Shown here piece after piece: positions 1-8,064 of a stretch of 64,000 nucleotides of DNA; the first letter of the stretch is position 1, and every line of letters begins with the position of its first letter. Both the position numbers and the translations under genes were made by a program. The stretch covers positions 4,278,001 through 4,342,000 of the forward strand of contig NZ_CP003915.1 of NCBI RefSeq assembly GCF_000521505.1, given 5' to 3'. This DNA comes from Advenella mimigardefordensis DPN7. GTDB lineage: Bacteria; Pseudomonadota; Gammaproteobacteria; Burkholderiales; Burkholderiaceae_B. The notes beneath the pieces were generated by a model, which worked only from the letters and a program-made list of their open reading frames with translations, did not search any database and had not been told where the DNA came from.

Positions 1-269
1 GCAGTCGCCAGCAACATCTACATCTGCAGACATGGCTGCAAAAAACCAAACGCCCCGTCATTGTTGAACTGGGCGCGGGAACGGCTATTGCCACCGTGCG
101 CTACTTTGGCGAACGCCAAAAGGCACCGATCGTTCGCATTAATATGCACGAAGCTGCCATAAAAAAATCGGCGCGGAACGTGTCGCTGTCCATGGGTGCG
201 CTAGAGGCGCTCAGTCAGATCCAAAGCGCTCTGGACGATATGGGTTATTTTGGCAAAACAAAGCCCTGA
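1..269 (+). CDS. Sir2-family NAD-dependent protein deacetylase, C-terminal part
   Basis: This is an open frame running in from the left edge and stopping with TGA at 267-269; about 88 codons are visible. The residues VIVELGAGTAIATVRYF, then IVRIN, then SMGALEALSQI, match the C-terminal Rossmann strand of Sir2-type deacylases, where this segment contacts the NAD adenine ribose. The Zn ribbon and the catalytic His lie outside the window, so activity cannot be judged. The family removes acyl groups from lysines using NAD. The identification rests on this short tail only. Confidence 0.6.
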   Translation, partial: SRQQHLHLQTWLQKTKRPVIVELGAGTAIATVRYFGERQKAPIVRINMHEAAIKKSARNVSLSMGALEALSQIQSALDDMGYFGKTKP

Positions 270-447
270 TTTTTTCTTATGACCAGACGACGCCGGCATG
301 CATGGCTATAGGCTGGCGCTGTATATGTGGCTCTTTGCCAGCTTACGCGCGTGACATGTCATGCAAGCTGCGTTACATTCAAAGCTGACCTACTCTTGAA
401 GCGATCTATCCTGCTTCCGTCTTCCACTCTTACAGGAGACCAATGCC

Positions 448-987
448 ATGCGATTCTCCCATCAAGTGCTTTATCGTTTTACCCTCAGACAGAGCCCATT
501 GCTGCTGGCCGCTTTAGCTGCGGCCACCCTCCACGCTACAGCACAAGTAAATCCGCCACTCACACTGGCGGCTGCGAACTTTGCCTTCAAAGATACATCC
601 GGCGAGGCCAAAGATCAGACAGCCGATCACGCCCGTCGCCTGCAGGCACTGAACGAGGCCATTCGCCAGGGCCTGGCGCAGAATACAAAAATAAAGACAG
701 CGGCACTGAGCTGTCAGAATGACAAGTGCAATGCAGCCGAACCAGGCCTGGAAGCGTTGGCAGCCGATGCAAAAAAGGCCGGCGCAAATCACCTGCTTTT
801 CGGTGAAGTACACAAGATGAGCACGCTGGTAGGCTGGATCAAATATGCCATGGTAGACCTGAACCAGAACGCCCCCGTATGCGAGCGCACCTTATCCTAT
901 CGCGGCGATAACGATCAGGCCTGGCAGCACGCAGCAAAATTTGCCGTGCGAGATATTGAACGCAACTGTCTTAACAAAGAATCTTAG
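448..987 (+). CDS. DUF2380-family secreted protein
   Basis: A 179-aa protein preceded by AGGAG about 10 bases before the ATG. Residues 1-33 form a signal peptide: a basic N-terminus, the hydrophobic stretch LLLAALAAATLHA, and a probable cut near ATAQ. The mature part has the pattern of DUF2380: a beta strand followed by DTSGE and DHARRL near residues 49-65, two cysteines around CQNDKC, then GANHLLFGEVHKMSTL and a C-terminal RGDNDQAW motif. DUF2380 proteins are small periplasmic proteins of unknown role, often beside sensor or regulatory genes. It stands alone between the Sir2 gene and a convergent GntR gene. Function unknown. Confidence 0.7.
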   Translation: MRFSHQVLYRFTLRQSPLLLAALAAATLHATAQVNPPLTLAAANFAFKDTSGEAKDQTADHARRLQALNEAIRQGLAQNTKIKTAALSCQNDKCNAAEPGLEALAADAKKAGANHLLFGEVHKMSTLVGWIKYAMVDLNQNAPVCERTLSYRGDNDQAWQHAAKFAVRDIERNCLNKES

Positions 988-1136
988 GGACTGCCACAAG
1001 TATTTGTATAAGTGAGCACCAATCTGTGGGTAGCTGTGACTGACGGGACTATCCGCAGACCATGGCCCTGACAGGAACGGCCGTCAACGAGCGCGAACGC
1101 CCTTGAACGCGCACACCCGTCGCTATTTATTCATCC

Positions 1137-1172
1137 GCTACTACTTGATCGCCCACTACTACTTAATCGCCC
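1137..1172. repeat. 18-bp tandem duplication over the end of the GntR gene
   Basis: Two adjacent 18-bp units (1137-1154 and 1155-1172) differ at two positions and share the core CTACTTRATCGCCC. The duplication spans the stop codon of the minus-strand GntR gene, so a second copy of its last codons plus a TAG lies just beyond the real stop. Confidence 0.7.
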
Positions 1173-1944
1173 GCTGAAAATCCTTAACCTGAATATTGTT
1201 CTCCAGTGATGCATCCACCGCAATATCAAACACAACGCGATCAGCCCGATGCCAGGCAGTGAACCACTCCAGCGGTAATCCATGCTGATCGTAATAACAC
1301 GCCTGCAATTGCAGCAGCGCATCGCTTTTCTTCACTTTAAGGTATCCGGCCAGCGTCTTGTCGCAGGGTACCGTCTGAATCTGATTGCGGCCCTGTTGGG
1401 GCTGGCGATTGAAGCGTTCCTGCAATTGGCGGTGCAGTGATTGATCGATCAAATCCTCGCTGCTCAGAGAGGCGAACGCTTTGGGCAGCCAGGTCTTCAC
1501 ATATGAAATAGGCTCGTCGTCAATATACCGTACGCGTTCCAGCAGCAGGCCGTTGATGTCTCCGTAGAACGCCGCCACCTCTGCAGGAAAGGCGGCCGCT
1601 TCCAGCCGGATGACCGAGGTTTGCAGCGGCGTCCCCTCACGTTCAAGCTGCGCATGCAAACTCAACGAGTTTTGCAGATTGCGGCGGTGTTTCATACGGG
1701 GAGCAACCACGGACGCCCGCCCGGCCTGCTTCAGAATGAATCCGTCATCAACCAGCAGCGCCAGAGCCTGGCGCACAACGCTGCGCGCCACATTAAAATG
1801 TGTGCACAGCGCGCTTTCGCTTGGAATCGGACTGCCCGGAGGCAGCCGGCTTTCGGAGATGGCGGTTTTCAGGCTGTCGGCAACCTGTCGGTACAATGCC
1901 TCTTTACCCTTGTTTTTTTCGTCAATTTTTTTCAGATAAAGCAC
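1159..1944 (-). CDS. GntR-family (HutC subfamily) transcriptional regulator
   Basis: A 261-aa protein. The N-terminal winged helix (about residues 15-80) contains YRQVADSLKTAI and the second helix region VARSVVRQALALLVDDG. The remaining C-terminal part is a UTRA effector-binding domain (HAQLEREG, LLLERVRYIDDEPISYVKTWLP, PLEWFTAWHRADRVVF), typical of HutC-type regulators. The start is GTG at 1944, preceded by GGAGG five bases upstream. It is the last gene of the permease-kinase-PdxA2 operon, 21 bp after the dehydrogenase gene, so it probably senses the sugar acid or its phosphate and represses the operon. The twin palindromes near 5338-5362 upstream of the first gene are the likely operator. 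Confidence 0.85.
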   Translation of the reverse strand: MLYLKKIDEKNKGKEALYRQVADSLKTAISESRLPPGSPIPSESALCTHFNVARSVVRQALALLVDDGFILKQAGRASVVAPRMKHRRNLQNSLSLHAQLEREGTPLQTSVIRLEAAAFPAEVAAFYGDINGLLLERVRYIDDEPISYVKTWLPKAFASLSSEDLIDQSLHRQLQERFNRQPQQGRNQIQTVPCDKTLAGYLKVKKSDALLQLQACYYDQHGLPLEWFTAWHRADRVVFDIAVDASLENNIQVKDFQRAIK

Positions 1945-1965
1945 GATACCTCCGCCAAAATAAAA

Positions 1966-3009
1966 CTATACCCCTTCTGATTTTGAAGCTGCTTCCCAAA
2001 CAGAAGCCCAGCCAAGGGAAAGGCTGGCTGCGCGCTCGGCGGCCAGAATCAGGCTTTCTTCACGCGCAATGTTTTTGCCGGCTATGTCGAACGCGGTGCC
2101 ATGATCCACAGAGACGCGCACAACCGGCAAGCCGACAGTGATATTGACACCGTCATCGCCATACACCGCCTTAAATGGGGCATGGCCCTGGTCGTGATAG
2201 CACGCCACCAGAAACTTCCATTTGCCGCGGACGGCCTGGGGCCACAGGGCATCTGCCGGGATAGGCCCGACAGCATTGATACCCGCCGCTTTAGCCCGCT
2301 CGATGGCAGGCGTTAATATAGCACTGTCTTCCGTGCCAAAGATATTGTTCTCGCCTGCATGTGGATTCAAACCGGCGACGGCAATGGGCTCGTCCTGACG
2401 ATTCAGTGCTTTGGAGAACGCGTGAACCAGCTGAAGAATATCGTCCATGCGCTTGGGGTTCACATCGTCAATGGCCTGGCGCAGTGAGACATGCGTTGTC
2501 GCGTGAAATACATACAAATCACCCGCAGACAGCACCAGAGAGTAATTCTTGACGCCAAATTCATGCGCCAGCAGTTCGGTATGACCGGGCCACTTGTGGC
2601 CACCCAGGTGCATGGCGGCTTTGTTCAACGGCGCGGTAACGATGCCGTCTACTTCACCCTTGCGGGCCAGATCACAGGCTTTCATCACAAACAATGCAGA
2701 ACCGGCACCAGCACGTGCATCCAGCTTGCCCAGTTCAACTTCTTCCAGAGAAGGCCCAACCTGGATGACCTCGATGGTGCCCACTTCGTTGCTTGCTTCA
2801 GCAGGTGCCGAAATTTCCCGAACCTTGCTCACGTCGCCGTTCAGGTTTGCCACAGCCTTGCGCAAAGAGGCAACGTCGCCGATCACCACGAATCGGGCCA
2901 TATCGCGCAAACGCGGGTGGTTCAACAGCATTTTGGCTGTAATTTCAGGACCAATCCCGGCTACATCACCAACGGTTACGGCCAATACGGGCAATTTCTT
3001 TGTACTCAT
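1966..3009 (-). CDS. pdxA2: PdxA2-type 4-phospho-threonate/erythronate dehydrogenase
   Basis: A 347-aa member of the PdxA family of metal-dependent oxidative decarboxylases. The fold signatures are VTVGDVAGIGPEITAKML at the N-terminus, GGHKWPGHTELL (substrate and metal His), ACYHDQGHAPFK and VDHGTAFDIAGK. Classical PdxA acts on 4-phospho-threonine in vitamin B6 synthesis. The copy beside a DUF1537 kinase is the PdxA2 type, which oxidises and decarboxylates 4-phospho-D-threonate (or erythronate) to dihydroxyacetone phosphate using NAD. The gene overlaps the kinase stop by 4 bp (ATGA), so the two are translationally coupled. The operon context, not the sequence alone, is why PdxA2 is preferred over B6 biosynthesis. 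Confidence 0.85.
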   Translation of the reverse strand: MSTKKLPVLAVTVGDVAGIGPEITAKMLLNHPRLRDMARFVVIGDVASLRKAVANLNGDVSKVREISAPAEASNEVGTIEVIQVGPSLEEVELGKLDARAGAGSALFVMKACDLARKGEVDGIVTAPLNKAAMHLGGHKWPGHTELLAHEFGVKNYSLVLSAGDLYVFHATTHVSLRQAIDDVNPKRMDDILQLVHAFSKALNRQDEPIAVAGLNPHAGENNIFGTEDSAILTPAIERAKAAGINAVGPIPADALWPQAVRGKWKFLVACYHDQGHAPFKAVYGDDGVNITVGLPVVRVSVDHGTAFDIAGKNIAREESLILAAERAASLSLGWASVWEAASKSEGV

Positions 3010-4220
3010 TTAAATTTCCTTTCCATCAGGGTCTCTGCTGCCTGAATCAAAACATGTTCCGAACCAAAGCCTCCGGCCTTGGTCACAATCGGCATACCGG
3101 TATAGTTGCCGCCAATCAGCGTACCCAAAGGAACCCCTCCGGACACTTCATCAATCAGGCGAATACCGGTAGCCTGCAAAGCCATCATTACTTGTTCCGC
3201 ACCATCGCCTCCCGTGGCGATGAGTCCGCGCACCTTGCCGGTACCCGCAATTGTCAGCGCCAATTGACCCAGGCGACGTGCCACCGTGGCCGAAGTCAGA
3301 CCAGGTACCTGACGGGCCGGCGCCAGCAGCACCAGAATCCGGCTGGCCATATCGCTGCCGCTCACCTGCTCAAGCATCTCCTGCTGCCACGATTGCCATA
3401 AGGCATCGTCCGCCAGCACTTGCGGCTCAGGTGTCTGTACCGTTGCACCCTGCTCCTGCAGTGCCGCTACTTGCGCGCGCGTGGCACTGTGCTGTGAGGT
3501 GACCACAGCCAGAACAATGTCACCTGCAATATGATCACTGGCCCATGCTGCTGCCATCGCCATGGCCAGGCCGCCGGCACCTACCGGCAACGCCCGCTCG
3601 CCAAGCAGCACGATGGCCTGCGCCAGCAGTTTCAGGTCTGCATCTGTGCGGGCGTCAACTACCACTATCGCTCCGGCACCACCGATTTTCTGCGCCAGCG
3701 TGGCGGGCGTATCGTCCTGCGTCGGGCTGACCAGATTGCAGTTGAGTATCGTCGGAACAGAACTTTCAGTAACGGGTGTGACCGGATCGGTGCCCGCAGA
3801 GGTGTCTGTCACCGGTATACCATTCACCAGCAATATACCGTGTTCCAGCGTTCTGCCGGTGGCGGGATAGGCCGGGCAAACTACGGCGATCGCATCGGCA
3901 TGCCATTGCTGACGTGCTGCTTCAATTTCCGCTGCGAACGCGCCACGCAAAGTGGAGTCCACCTTCTTGAACACATGACGAACGTCATGCTTGCGGAAGG
4001 TCTGCATTTCACGGGCCACGGCATCTGCCGCTGCCTGCGGTGCCAGAGCGCGACTGTTGCTGTTGACCGAGACCACTTGCGCCTGCATATCACCCAGCGC
4101 AAAAGCCTCTTCAGAACCACCCACATACAATTGGGTTTCCCAGCCACAGCGAACGAACTGCACGGCCGAATCGCCGGCGCCGGTCAGATCGTCTGCAATG
4201 ATTGCTATCTGCGGTTTCAT
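3006..4220 (-). CDS. dtnK: Four-carbon acid sugar kinase (DUF1537 family), probable D-threonate kinase
   Basis: A 404-aa protein with both DUF1537 domains. The N-terminal substrate domain begins IAIIADDLTGAGDSAVQF and contains FKKVDSTLRG, the diagnostic motif. The C-terminal nucleotide domain has LIATGGDGAEQVM and GNYTGMPIVTKAGGFG near the end. DUF1537 enzymes phosphorylate four-carbon sugar acids at O4 with ATP. Next to PdxA2 the expected substrate is D-threonate (DtnK) or erythronate. It overlaps the permease gene by 4 bp upstream and PdxA2 by 4 bp downstream. Kinase plus PdxA2 is enough to reach dihydroxyacetone phosphate, so the absence of an aldolase is not a gap. Confidence 0.85.
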   Translation of the reverse strand: MKPQIAIIADDLTGAGDSAVQFVRCGWETQLYVGGSEEAFALGDMQAQVVSVNSNSRALAPQAAADAVAREMQTFRKHDVRHVFKKVDSTLRGAFAAEIEAARQQWHADAIAVVCPAYPATGRTLEHGILLVNGIPVTDTSAGTDPVTPVTESSVPTILNCNLVSPTQDDTPATLAQKIGGAGAIVVVDARTDADLKLLAQAIVLLGERALPVGAGGLAMAMAAAWASDHIAGDIVLAVVTSQHSATRAQVAALQEQGATVQTPEPQVLADDALWQSWQQEMLEQVSGSDMASRILVLLAPARQVPGLTSATVARRLGQLALTIAGTGKVRGLIATGGDGAEQVMMALQATGIRLIDEVSGGVPLGTLIGGNYTGMPIVTKAGGFGSEHVLIQAAETLMERKFK

Positions 4221-5242
4221 AGTTTCACAGGTTCCCCGGCACTCGTGTCGATGTCAGAAATACCCGCATCCACGGGTTTCAATTCACCGGCTTTTTTCAG
4301 AAAATAGGAAGCCAGCAAGGGAGCCATGATGGAACTGATCAGTACGCATGCGGCCACCTGAGCGGTTGCTGTTTCCACATAAACCTGGAAGCGCGGATCA
4401 GCCGCCGCCACAATGGCCGGCGTCGCAATGGCATTGCCCGCTGTCGTGCCTGCGGCAAAGCCGATACCGCTTTTACCACCACGGCGCAGAATGATTTTAT
4501 AACCCATATACACCAGGAAGCCGGTAATAGGACTGATCAGGAAGCCAAGGATAATGCCGGTCGTGCCGCCACTGACGATCGCAGACAGATTAATACCCGT
4601 ACCCAGCGCAAAGGCAAAAAACGGAATCACGATATTAGGAACAGGATCCAGCACCTTGCGCCATTGCACGTCCAGATTACCCACCAGAACGCCCAGCAGG
4701 AAAGGCACAAGCGCAGCAACAAGTGCGATGACAGGAATATCACCCAGGCCCGATGCGCCCAGGAACAGCAGACTGAAAAACGGTCCGTCGTTCACCGCAC
4801 TGGCTACATAGGCACCCCGGTCCCGGGCATCGCCATACTGGCCGGTAAACGCCAGCCACAGACCGCCGTTACTGTTATCGAATGCAGCCAGCAACGCCAG
4901 AATAGAGATGCCCCATACGCCGTCAATACCGACAAAGCTCCCCAGCAGCACAATCAGGCTGGCCGGAATAATCGTTTTACAAAACAGAATAGTGCCGGCG
5001 GTTGCCAGGATCGGGCCACCTGTACGCATATTGACCTGCGTACCCGTCGCGAAAATAAGCAAGGCAATCAACGGCAAGGCACTGTTTTTGAATAATGCCG
5101 TGGTAAAGCTGCCAATATCAAGGGCTTCCGGGGCGAAGGTCCCCAGTATCGAGCCCAGAATCAGGGGAATAAGCATCAATCCACCGGGGATTTTCTGCAT
5201 GGTTTGGAACATGGGAAATAGTGAACGTTCTTGTGTCATCAT
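4217..5242 (-). CDS. 2-keto-3-deoxygluconate permease (KdgT) family transporter
   Basis: A 341-aa, very hydrophobic inner-membrane protein with about ten helices. It matches the KdgT family (KIPGGLMLIPLILGSILGTFAP at the N-terminus, GILALLAAFDNSNGGLWLAFTGQYG-like segment, AAGTTAGNAIATPAIVAAADP). KdgT-type carriers import sugar acids by cation symport. As first gene of the operon with a sugar-acid kinase and PdxA2, it is likely the threonate/erythronate importer rather than a ketodeoxygluconate carrier. The start is the ATG at 5242; a second ATG follows immediately. Expression probably depends on the palindromic operator region about 100 bp upstream. Confidence 0.85.
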   Translation of the reverse strand: MMTQERSLFPMFQTMQKIPGGLMLIPLILGSILGTFAPEALDIGSFTTALFKNSALPLIALLIFATGTQVNMRTGGPILATAGTILFCKTIIPASLIVLLGSFVGIDGVWGISILALLAAFDNSNGGLWLAFTGQYGDARDRGAYVASAVNDGPFFSLLFLGASGLGDIPVIALVAALVPFLLGVLVGNLDVQWRKVLDPVPNIVIPFFAFALGTGINLSAIVSGGTTGIILGFLISPITGFLVYMGYKIILRRGGKSGIGFAAGTTAGNAIATPAIVAAADPRFQVYVETATAQVAACVLISSIMAPLLASYFLKKAGELKPVDAGISDIDTSAGEPVKL

Positions 5243-5337
5243 CCGACCCAGCCTTTTTGGTCATAGGGTTGTTTTAAAGGAATTGAATAGTCTCGCGCAT
5301 GGCATTATGAATGTGCTTCTTATCCTCGCCACGACTC

Positions 5338-5362
5338 TGTACGTACAACCTGTACGTACAGG
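5338..5362 (-). promoter_or_regulatory. Twin TGTACGTACA palindromes, probable GntR operator
   Basis: The self-complementary decamer TGTACGTACA occurs twice (5338-5347 and 5351-5360) with 3 bp between. The second copy sits inside the longer perfect palindrome CCTGTACGTACAGG (5349-5362). GntR regulators bind short palindromes with a GT...AC core, which fits. The site lies about 95-125 bp upstream of the KdgT-type permease gene, and the operon encodes a HutC-type GntR protein. Binding is inferred. Confidence 0.6.
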
Positions 5363-5580
5363 TGCGATTATTGTTCTTTCAAACCGAATTGTCAATCCAA
5401 TGCAGATCTGTGCTGTAATTTTTTTGTGCTTTGCCGCGTGCGCAAATGGCCCTTTTTTGCCTAATGCACATGAAATAGGCGACCGGACAGGAGCCAGGCG
5501 CAATTGGCAAATGTGATTTTAGTGATAGCTGATGACCATTCGATGATGCAGCAGAATGGTGGATCCTGCGGCCCTTTAGT

Positions 5581-5679
5581 CCAAGCGTTCAGGTCCAAGC
5601 GTTCAGGTCCAAGCGTTCAGGTCCAAGCGTTCAGGTCCAAGCGTTCAGGTCCAAGCTCTTCAGGTCCAGGCTCTCAGGT
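5581..5679. repeat. 14-bp tandem repeat array, five perfect plus two degenerate units
   Basis: The unit CCAAGCGTTCAGGT is repeated five times without change (5581-5650), followed by a 15-bp variant (5651-5665) and a 14-bp variant (5666-5679). It lies between two minus-strand operons, with no recognisable coding function on either strand. Confidence 0.95.
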
Positions 5680-5710
5680 CTCAACCCATCAAATTGAAAC
5701 CCGCCCGGTC

Positions 5711-5731
5711 CCCGGGCATTCGACGCCCGGG
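5711..5731 (-). terminator. GC-rich stem-loop after the IclR gene
   Basis: CCCGGGC (5711-5717) pairs with GCCCGGG (5725-5731) around a 7-nt loop, 23 bp beyond the stop of the minus-strand IclR gene. No U-run follows on the minus strand, so this may be a 3'-end stabilising structure rather than an intrinsic terminator. Confidence 0.35.
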
Positions 5732-5753
5732 TTAAGCCTGCGCCAGCATGCGC

Positions 5754-6566
5754 TCAGGCGTCTATATCCAGCAGGCGCAACTTCTGCGACAACGCTCTGC
5801 ACGCCGCCATGAGCGGTTCAATATAGGTTTGACGACGGTCGGCCGCGATCCGAAAAAGGGGAATACTGATGCTGATGCATGCGACCGGACGGGCATGCTT
5901 GTCGACGATCGCACAGCCATAACAGAAAATATCGCGCTCATTCTCTTCACGATCTTCCGAGTACCCCTGCCGTTCAATATCCAGCAGTTCCTGCAACAGC
6001 GCATCGGTACCAGGCAGGGTGTTGTCCGTGAATTTTTCAAATGTGATTGCGCTTATAAGCCTGCGCCTTTGCGCATCATCTGTGAGCGCGGCCAGATAGG
6101 CCTTGCCCACAGAACTTGAGTAAAGCGTAACCTGGCTACCCAGCCGTGAATTCATGCGCACTGCCTGCGGGCTTTCGAGTTTGTCGATGTAGGTCATCGC
6201 GCCATTGACGGGTACCGCCAGATGCACGGTTTCGCTGGTCTGATCACGCAGAGCCATCAACTGTTCGCGACACACTTTGCGCAGATCGGAGCTTTCCAGC
6301 GCCTGACTGGCCAGGCTGATGAGGCGTGGCCCCAAACCAAACAGCTGCCCGCCTTTGTTAATAATCAGACCTTCGGCCAGCAGGGCATCCACGATCCGGT
6401 ATAGCGTTGGCTTGGGATAGCCCACCGACACGCTCAGGTCCTGGATCGAAACGCCCGATCCGGAATTCGCAGCGATCGCATCCAGTACGCGCATGAATTT
6501 GGAAAACGAAGCGGTGCCGGCCACGGGCTGGCCGGTTTTGTCCTGCGCAGAAGTTGTTATTGCCAT
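5754..6566 (-). CDS. IclR-family transcriptional regulator
   Basis: About 270 aa. The N-terminal winged helix (about residues 22-85) includes FMRVLDAIAANSG, VSIQDLSVSVGYPKPTLYRI and ALLAEGLI. The C-terminal effector domain has SETVHLAVPVNGAMTYIDKL, VTLYSSSVGKAYLAAL and GYSEDREENERDIFCYGCAIVD. IclR proteins control small-molecule catabolic operons and bind acids in the C-terminal domain. The ATG at 6566 is taken as start; a TTG at 6578 would overlap the SDR stop as TTGA and is also possible. It is the last gene of the operon Bug-cupin-SDR-SDR-IclR and probably controls it. Confidence 0.85.
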   Translation of the reverse strand: MAITTSAQDKTGQPVAGTASFSKFMRVLDAIAANSGSGVSIQDLSVSVGYPKPTLYRIVDALLAEGLIINKGGQLFGLGPRLISLASQALESSDLRKVCREQLMALRDQTSETVHLAVPVNGAMTYIDKLESPQAVRMNSRLGSQVTLYSSSVGKAYLAALTDDAQRRRLISAITFEKFTDNTLPGTDALLQELLDIERQGYSEDREENERDIFCYGCAIVDKHARPVACISISIPLFRIAADRRQTYIEPLMAACRALSQKLRLLDIDA

Positions 6567-6574
6567 GATGAAAT

Positions 6575-7300
6575 TCAAGTTACCATATAGCCACCATCAA
6601 CCGGCATGATAACACCCGTCATGAATGAAGATGCGTCTGAACACAGAAATGTGACCGCGCGCGCCACATCTTCAGGCGTCCCCCAGCGTTTGAGCGGCGT
6701 TCTGTCCAGAATCGGCTTCGCGCGACTTTCATCATTCTGCAATGCTTCGGTCAGCGGGGTCGCGATCCAACCCGGGGCAACCGCATTCACACGAATACCG
6801 TCTGCGGCGTAGGCGATGGCCAGGGATTTGGTGAGTTGCGCAATGCCGCCTTTACTGGCGCTATAACCCGGCACCAGCCCGCCCCCAAAAAAACTGAGCA
6901 TAGAGGCCATATTCACGATGCAACCGTTAGATGTGGCGAGCAAGGGGCGCAAGGCCTCGCACAAACGCATGGTGCCAATCAGATTGACATCAATCACCCG
7001 CTCGAACACGGGCAATTTGAATTCCTCCACCCGCGCGATAATGCCCGCACAATTGATCAGGATGTCTACTTTCTCCAGGGATGCTGCAAGCGCCGCAACC
7101 TCCTTATCACTGGTAACGTCAACAATCACCTCTGTTATTGTTGTGTGACTGTACGCCCCCTCGCTATTCGATGGCAGGCCGGCCGCATACACCTGCGCAC
7201 CCAGCGTCGCGAGCGTCTCTGTGATGGCACGTCCGATACCCTGGGTGCCGCCGGTGACCACGGCGGTTTTTCCCTGAAGCAAATCTTGTCTGAAACTCAT
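6575..7300 (-). CDS. SDR-family NAD(P)-dependent oxidoreductase (classical)
   Basis: A classical short-chain dehydrogenase of 241 aa. The cofactor motif TGGTQGIGRAI sits near residue 14. INCAGII is the NAG-like motif. The catalytic Ser is in NMASML, and the YSASK motif gives the catalytic Tyr and Lys. PGWIATPLT and the C-terminal PVDGGYMVT are typical of the FabG-like group. The ATG at 7300, with GGAAAA just upstream, is chosen over an in-frame TTG at 7321 that would add seven atypical residues and overlap the previous gene. It likely oxidises a hydroxy intermediate in the pathway fed by the neighbouring cupin dioxygenase. The substrate is not predictable. Confidence 0.85.
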   Translation of the reverse strand: MSFRQDLLQGKTAVVTGGTQGIGRAITETLATLGAQVYAAGLPSNSEGAYSHTTITEVIVDVTSDKEVAALAASLEKVDILINCAGIIARVEEFKLPVFERVIDVNLIGTMRLCEALRPLLATSNGCIVNMASMLSFFGGGLVPGYSASKGGIAQLTKSLAIAYAADGIRVNAVAPGWIATPLTEALQNDESRAKPILDRTPLKRWGTPEDVARAVTFLCSDASSFMTGVIMPVDGGYMVT

Positions 7301-7317
7301 GGATTTTCCAAATATTA

Positions 7318-8064
7318 TCAATAGGTGGCGCGACCGCCGGAAAGATCAAACACCGCGCCGGTACTGAACGAGCACGATGCAGACAGCAGCCACAGCGTGA
7401 GTTCGGATACTTCTTCGCACTCGCCCAGCCGCTTCATCGGGCTTTTATCGATCATCGTTTGCACATGCGCCGGCGACATCTGCTGCAATAGCGTGGTATT
7501 AATCGCGGCAGGCGCAATGGCATTTACGCGCATCTGCGTTTGCGCCAGCTCCTTGCCCAGCGATTTGGTGAGCGCCAGCACCCCCGCCTTAGCCGCGCTA
7601 TACGCCGACGCATTTGGCGTACCCTCTTTGCCGGCCAGCGAAGCAATATTCACAATACGAGCGGCCTGCGCCTGCTTCATCACCGGCACCGCGGCGCGGC
7701 AGGTGTTGTACACGCCCAGCAAATTAATGGAGATGACGCGTTGCCATTCCTGCGGATCGGTCTCTTCCAGCGGCAATGTAGAGCCGGCGAACCCGGCACA
7801 ATTGACCAGCATATCGATCTGCCCGCTACGGGCAACCACGGCATCACACGCGTCCTGCACAGAACGGATATCACAAACGTCAACTGATATGAACTGCATG
7901 CCCTGCTGCTGCAACGCTGGCGGCGGTGCCTTCAAATCCCAGACGGTCACGCTGGCCCCGGCAGCCAGCAGGCGCTGAGCGATGTCCAGTCCGATGCCAC
8001 TGCTGCCACCCGTTACCACAGCCGTGCGCTGTGAAAAATCATAATTGGCTTTGCTATTCATCAT
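7318..8064 (-). CDS. SDR-family NAD(P)-dependent oxidoreductase (classical), second copy
   Basis: A 248-aa classical short-chain dehydrogenase. It has TGGSSGIGLDIAQ at about residue 18, VNCAGFAG, the catalytic Ser in NIASLAG, and YSAAK as the catalytic Tyr-Lys pair. The C-terminal FDLSGGRATY replaces the usual VDGG motif. It is only distantly similar to the next SDR, so the pair is not a recent duplication. Its start overlaps the cupin stop codon, giving a tight operon. An Asp after strand 2 (VWDLK) suggests a preference for NAD over NADP. Confidence 0.85.
   Translation of the reverse strand: MMNSKANYDFSQRTAVVTGGSSGIGLDIAQRLLAAGASVTVWDLKAPPPALQQQGMQFISVDVCDIRSVQDACDAVVARSGQIDMLVNCAGFAGSTLPLEETDPQEWQRVISINLLGVYNTCRAAVPVMKQAQAARIVNIASLAGKEGTPNASAYSAAKAGVLALTKSLGKELAQTQMRVNAIAPAAINTTLLQQMSPAHVQTMIDKSPMKRLGECEEVSELTLWLLSASCSFSTGAVFDLSGGRATY

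Larger units (their letters stand above)
5243..5753. other. Intergenic region between two minus-strand operons
   Basis: 511 bp without a convincing gene. It holds the putative operator/promoter of the KdgT-kinase-PdxA2 operon (5338-5362), a 14-bp tandem repeat array (5581-5679) and a GC-rich stem-loop (5711-5731) just past the IclR gene. Confidence 0.8.

Noticed and set aside
5581..5679. CRISPR-like array
   Set aside because: Units are directly adjacent with no spacers, so this is a plain tandem repeat.
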